A stretch of 64,000 bases of DNA from Deinococcus gobiensis I-0 (lineage in GTDB: Bacteria > Deinococcota > Deinococci > Deinococcales > Deinococcaceae): the NCBI RefSeq assembly GCF_000252445.1, contig NC_017790.1:239001-303000 (forward strand), written 5' to 3'. Both the position numbers and the translations under genes were made by a program. Position 1 is the first letter of the stretch. Every line of letters begins with the position of its first letter. A model generated the notes under the pieces. The model was not told where the DNA came from. It saw nothing but the letters and a program-made list of their open reading frames with translations, and did not search any database. Below, piece by piece: positions 55,290 through 64,000 of the stretch.

Positions 55290-56200
55290 CCCCCAAAGTC
55301 TTTATCGACGGCGAGGCCGGGACCACCGGTCTGCAAATCCGCCAGCGGCTCCAGGGCCGCACCGACCTCGACCTCCTGAGCATCGACCCCGCGTGGCGCA
55401 AGGACCCGGAGGCCCGCGCCGAACTCCTCAACGCCGCCGACGTGTCCATCCTGTGCCTGCACGACGACGCGGCGCGCGAGGCGGCCGCCCTGACCACCAA
55501 CCCGGCCGCTCGGCTGCTCGACGCCAGCACGGCCCACCGCGTCAATCCCGAATGGGTCTTCGGCTTCCCCGAGCTGAACGCCGATCAGCCCGCGCGCATC
55601 CGTGAGGCGCGGCATGTCGCCAACCCCGGCTGCTACAGCACGGGCGCCATCGCGCTGCTCGCTCCCCTGACCTCGCGCGGGCTGCTGCCGGCCAATTTCC
55701 CGGTCCATATCCAGGGCCACAGCGGCTACACGGGCGGCGGCCGGGCGCTCGTGGACGCCCACGAGCAGGACCTCGACCATCCCATGCGCGGCGACTTCCT
55801 GGGCTACGGCCTGGCCCTGGACCACAAGCACATCCCCGAGACGATGCGTTACGGCGGCCTGACCCGCACCCCCATCTTCACCCCCAACGTGGGGGCCTGG
55901 GCGCAGGGCATGACCGTCACCATCCCGCTGCACCTGGGCGAACTGAACGTGACGGCCGGTGCGCTGCACGCCGCCCTCGCGGAGCACTACGCCGGGCAGC
56001 GCCACGTCCGGGTGTACGCCCAGGCCGACAACCCGGCCGTCCTCGACCCGCAGACCCTGAACGGCACGAACACCCTCGAACTGTTCGTGTACCCGGCGCA
56101 GGACGGCGAGCGCGCGGTGCTCGCGGCCCGGCTCGACAACCTGGGGAAGGGGGCGGGCGGCGCGGCGGTGCAAAACCTGGAGCTGATGCTCGGGCTGTAG
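55286..56200 (+). CDS. argC: N-acetyl-gamma-glutamyl-phosphate reductase, short (type 2) form
   Basis: 304 residues, the short ArgC class rather than the 345-residue form. It reduces N-acetyl-glutamyl phosphate to the semialdehyde in arginine synthesis with NADPH. Seen: [16 protein letters not shown] nucleotide-binding start, LDASTAHR, catalytic Cys in [23 protein letters not shown] and the HIPET and [12 protein letters not shown] segments. AAGGAGG lies upstream of the ATG, which overlaps the DUF6882-like stop (ATGA). Last gene of the argF operon. Confidence 0.94.
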   Translation: MTPKVFIDGEAGTTGLQIRQRLQGRTDLDLLSIDPAWRKDPEARAELLNAADVSILCLHDDAAREAAALTTNPAARLLDASTAHRVNPEWVFGFPELNADQPARIREARHVANPGCYSTGAIALLAPLTSRGLLPANFPVHIQGHSGYTGGGRALVDAHEQDLDHPMRGDFLGYGLALDHKHIPETMRYGGLTRTPIFTPNVGAWAQGMTVTIPLHLGELNVTAGALHAALAEHYAGQRHVRVYAQADNPAVLDPQTLNGTNTLELFVYPAQDGERAVLAARLDNLGKGAGGAAVQNLELMLGL

Positions 56201-56424
56201 GGTCGGCGGCGGAGGGAAGACACGGTCAGATAAAGGCCAGTTGAAATCCGGGACGCTTGCCCTCCAAAGCAGGGATTAAGCCTGTGTTACGATGCAAGCT
56301 GAGTCTGACGCAACCATTACACTGGTCGGGCCACCGAATGCTCACTGTGCCCCATACACACCTCATCCCCGGATGGGGTCTTCGCGTGGGGCGTCATGGG
56401 CCACGAAGGGAAAGGAGGAGGGAT

Positions 56425-56738
56425 TTGGACGTTTCGAGTCGAGTCTTGAGTGAACTTGCCAGCCGTGAAGCGGCGCTGGACGCGCAGATTGAGGCGGCCC
56501 GCGAGGAAGCTCGCCGTGCGGTCGACGCTGCCGAGCAGGAAGCGGCCCGCATTCTCCAGGGCGCCCAGGCGCAGGTTCAGGCCATGCAGGCCGCCCACGA
56601 ACAGGCCCTGACGGCCGAGACCTCGCGCATCCGCGACGAGGCCCGCGCCCAGGCCGAGGCCGAGAGCCTGAGCACCCGTCAGAAGGCTTCTGGCCGGGTG
56701 CAGCAGGCGGCCGAGCACATCCTGCGGGCGGTGCTGCC

Positions 56739-56742
<4 letters not shown>
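56425..56742 (+). CDS. V/A-type ATP synthase peripheral-stalk subunit (G/H-like)
   Basis: 105 residues, almost entirely one alpha-helical coiled coil ([28 protein letters not shown]), the form of subunit G/H that pairs with subunit E in the peripheral stalk. The best start is TTG 56425 ([11 protein letters not shown]) directly after AGGAGGAGGGAT. It is followed by the subunit I gene with a 4-base overlap. The 220 bases before it carry the operon promoter region (TACACT near 56317 is a candidate -10). Confidence 0.82.
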
Positions 56743-58802
<2,060 letters not shown>

Positions 58803-58819
58803 TCTTCAGGAGTCTTCCC

Positions 58820-59134
58820 ATGACCAAAGCCACCAAGATCGTCCTCGCCTCCTTCGTTCTCGCCCTCGCCACCGTCGGCTTCGCCCAGGAAGCGGCCACC
58901 GCCAACACCGTCGGCGGTCCCGACGACATGTACCGTGGTCTGCGCGCCATCGGCGCCGGCCTCGCGCTGGGCCTCGGCGCCGTCGGCACGGGTATCGCCC
59001 AGGCCCGCATCGGCTCCTCGCTGGTCGGCGCCGTGGCCGAGGACCCCAGCAAGGCCGGCTCGCTGCTGCTGTACTTCCTGATTCCCGAAACGCTCGTCAT
59101 CTTCGGCTTCCTCGCGCTGTTCATCCTGAACTGA
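58820..59134 (+). CDS. atpK: V/A-type ATP synthase subunit K (rotor proteolipid)
   Basis: 104 residues. Signal-like N-terminus ending in GFAQ, then a two-helix hairpin: GLRAIGAGLALGLGAVGTGIAQARIGSS and SLLLYFLIPETLVIFGFLALFIL, with the ion-carrying Glu in IPETLVIF. It forms the membrane rotor ring. CAGGAG lies upstream, 17 bases after subunit I. Confidence 0.94.
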   Translation: MTKATKIVLASFVLALATVGFAQEAATANTVGGPDDMYRGLRAIGAGLALGLGAVGTGIAQARIGSSLVGAVAEDPSKAGSLLLYFLIPETLVIFGFLALFILN

Positions 59135-59135
59135 T

Positions 59136-59693
59136 ATGGCGCTCGACAAGCTCCTCGAAAACGAAGCGCAGTCGGAAATCGAGCGTATCCGCGCCGAGGC
59201 CCGTGACCGCGCCGAGCAGATCGTGGCGCAGGCCCACGAACAGGCCCGCAGCCTGATCCAGAGCCGGGAACGTGCCCTGGAAGCGCAGCGGCAGGCCGGC
59301 ATGGTCCGCGCCCGCTCGGCCGCCGACCTGGAGGCCAACGCTTCGCGCCTGAGCGCGGGCGAGGCCGGCACTGCCGAGGTCTACGAACTCGTGCAGGGCT
59401 ACCTCGGCGGCGTGACGGCCGCGCCCGAGTACCGCGACATCCTGGCCCGCCTGATCGAACAGGCCCGCGAAGCGATTCCCGGTGCCGAAGCGGTCGAGGT
59501 GAACCCGGCCGACGTGGACCTGGCGCGCCAGATCGTGACCGACCTCGAAGTGCGCGCCAACCCGGCCATCCAGGGCGGCGCCCGTGTGGTCGCGCGCGGC
59601 GGCAAGAGCGGCATCAGCAACACGCTCGGCGGCCGGCTCGAGCGCGTGAAGGCCGATCTCGCCCCTCAGATCAGCCGGATGCTGGCCGAGTAA
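59136..59693 (+). CDS. atpE: V/A-type ATP synthase subunit E
   Basis: 185 residues, matching the Thermus subunit E length. N-terminal half is a long coiled coil (LENEAQSEIERIRAEARDRAEQIVAQAHEQA); the C-terminal globular half begins near residue 85 and ends LGGRLERVKADLAPQISRMLAE, the standard E-subunit ending. It forms the peripheral stalk with G/H. One base separates it from subunit K. Confidence 0.93.
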   Translation: MALDKLLENEAQSEIERIRAEARDRAEQIVAQAHEQARSLIQSRERALEAQRQAGMVRARSAADLEANASRLSAGEAGTAEVYELVQGYLGGVTAAPEYRDILARLIEQAREAIPGAEAVEVNPADVDLARQIVTDLEVRANPAIQGGARVVARGGKSGISNTLGGRLERVKADLAPQISRMLAE

Positions 59694-59702
59694 GGATTAG
59701 CG

Positions 59703-60676
<974 letters not shown>

Positions 60677-60680
<4 letters not shown>

Positions 60681-61024
60681 CCGCCGCCAACACTGCGGGC
60701 CAGCGCGTGGCCGTGCTCAGCGACGCCGAAACGGCGACCGGCTACCGCCTCGCGGGCGCCGAGGTGCTCGAGGCGACGCCGGAAACGGCGGTCGCGGCCC
60801 TGGAACGCGCCATTCAGAACGGCAACTACGGCCTGATCGCCGTGGACACCGGCCTGATTCCCGACCCGGTCACGGCGACGGCCCGCGTCATGCGCGGGCG
60901 CGACCTGCCGATCCTGCTGCCGATTCCCAGCCTGCGTGACGCCTTCTCCACCGACACGGTGGACGCCAAGGCGTATATGGGCAAGCTGGTCCGCGACACC
61001 ATCGGTTTCGACATCAAACTGTGA
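60677..61024 (+). CDS. atpF: V/A-type ATP synthase subunit F
   Basis: 115 residues. Rossmann-like central-stalk subunit: RVAVLSDAETATGYRLAGAEV, NGNYGLIAVDTGLI and then LPILLPIPSLRDAF, with a C-terminal helix. It sits at the rotor and can regulate activity. ATG overlaps the subunit C stop (ATGA). 88 bases separate it from subunit A, containing TAGACT (61056-61061), a possible internal promoter. Confidence 0.92.
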
Positions 61025-61112
61025 GGTGGTCGGGAAGTCTGCGCCGGCGAGCCTTTAGACTAGGTTCTCCACGCCAGAATCCCGGCCTCCACCTCTTTCC
61101 AAGGAGCATTCA

Positions 61113-64000
<2,888 letters not shown>

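Overview
This is a chromosomal window from a high-GC bacterium, almost certainly a Deinococcus. The evidence is GC-saturated third codon positions, a V/A-type ATP synthase operon in the Deinococcus-Thermus order (G/H-I-K-E-C-F-A-B), a Dps with the long N-terminal extension of Deinococcus Dps1, and many genes whose only promoter-like signal is a TANNNT box 5-9 bases before the start codon (leaderless transcription).

Layout. 1-4.8 kb, minus strand: four pseudopilin/pilus genes (PilX/ComZ-like, GspH/FimT-like and two GFTxxE prepilins) in visibly AT-richer DNA, followed by a dynamin-like GTPase cut by the window edge. 4.9-19.4 kb: mostly single housekeeping genes on alternating strands, often separated by hairpin terminators: pyrimidine nucleoside phosphorylase, tRNA-Lys(CTT), a PLP sulfhydrylase, an M29 aminopeptidase, tRNA-Pro(GGG), a DUF389 membrane protein, a DUF1440 protein, a TrmH-type methyltransferase, TerC, ApgM, a MocR regulator divergent from a BenE transporter, an acyl-CoA ligase and a DUF4388 protein. 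19.5-23.1 kb: a T-box riboswitch with valine specifier GUC controls a NUDIX gene and valS. 23.2-28.3 kb: an accessory toxin/immunity-like locus, with a large polymorphic-toxin-like protein ending in an AHH/HNH-type nuclease motif (apparently frameshifted near its N-terminus) and two small downstream genes.

28.5-38.5 kb: acs, a response regulator, an aminotransferase, an APC permease, an MBL hydrolase, dps, a DUF4385 gene, ftsY with a 14-codon leaderless upstream ORF, and a CAP-domain lipoprotein. 38.5-45.1 kb, minus: a secreted protein, then the branched-chain amino acid ABC transporter (livJ-H-M-G-F), with three tandem hairpins separating livJ from livH. 45.2-52.6 kb: a hypothetical gene, a PAS-GGDEF-EAL protein, a PolX/HisJ-type PHP pair, an RNase Z-like MBL protein and an EamA transporter. 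52.7-56.2 kb: a tightly coupled argF-GNAT-NUDIX-DUF6882-argC operon. 56.4 kb to the end: the V/A-type ATP synthase operon, cut inside subunit B.

Most of the window is core metabolism, translation, transport and energy. The parts most worth a second look are the toxin/immunity locus (23.2-28.3 kb), the T-box leader with its NUDIX passenger, a PolX whose polymerase-site aspartates appear to be missing, and the ftsY leader ORF. No CRISPR array, insertion sequence, prophage or rRNA operon was seen.
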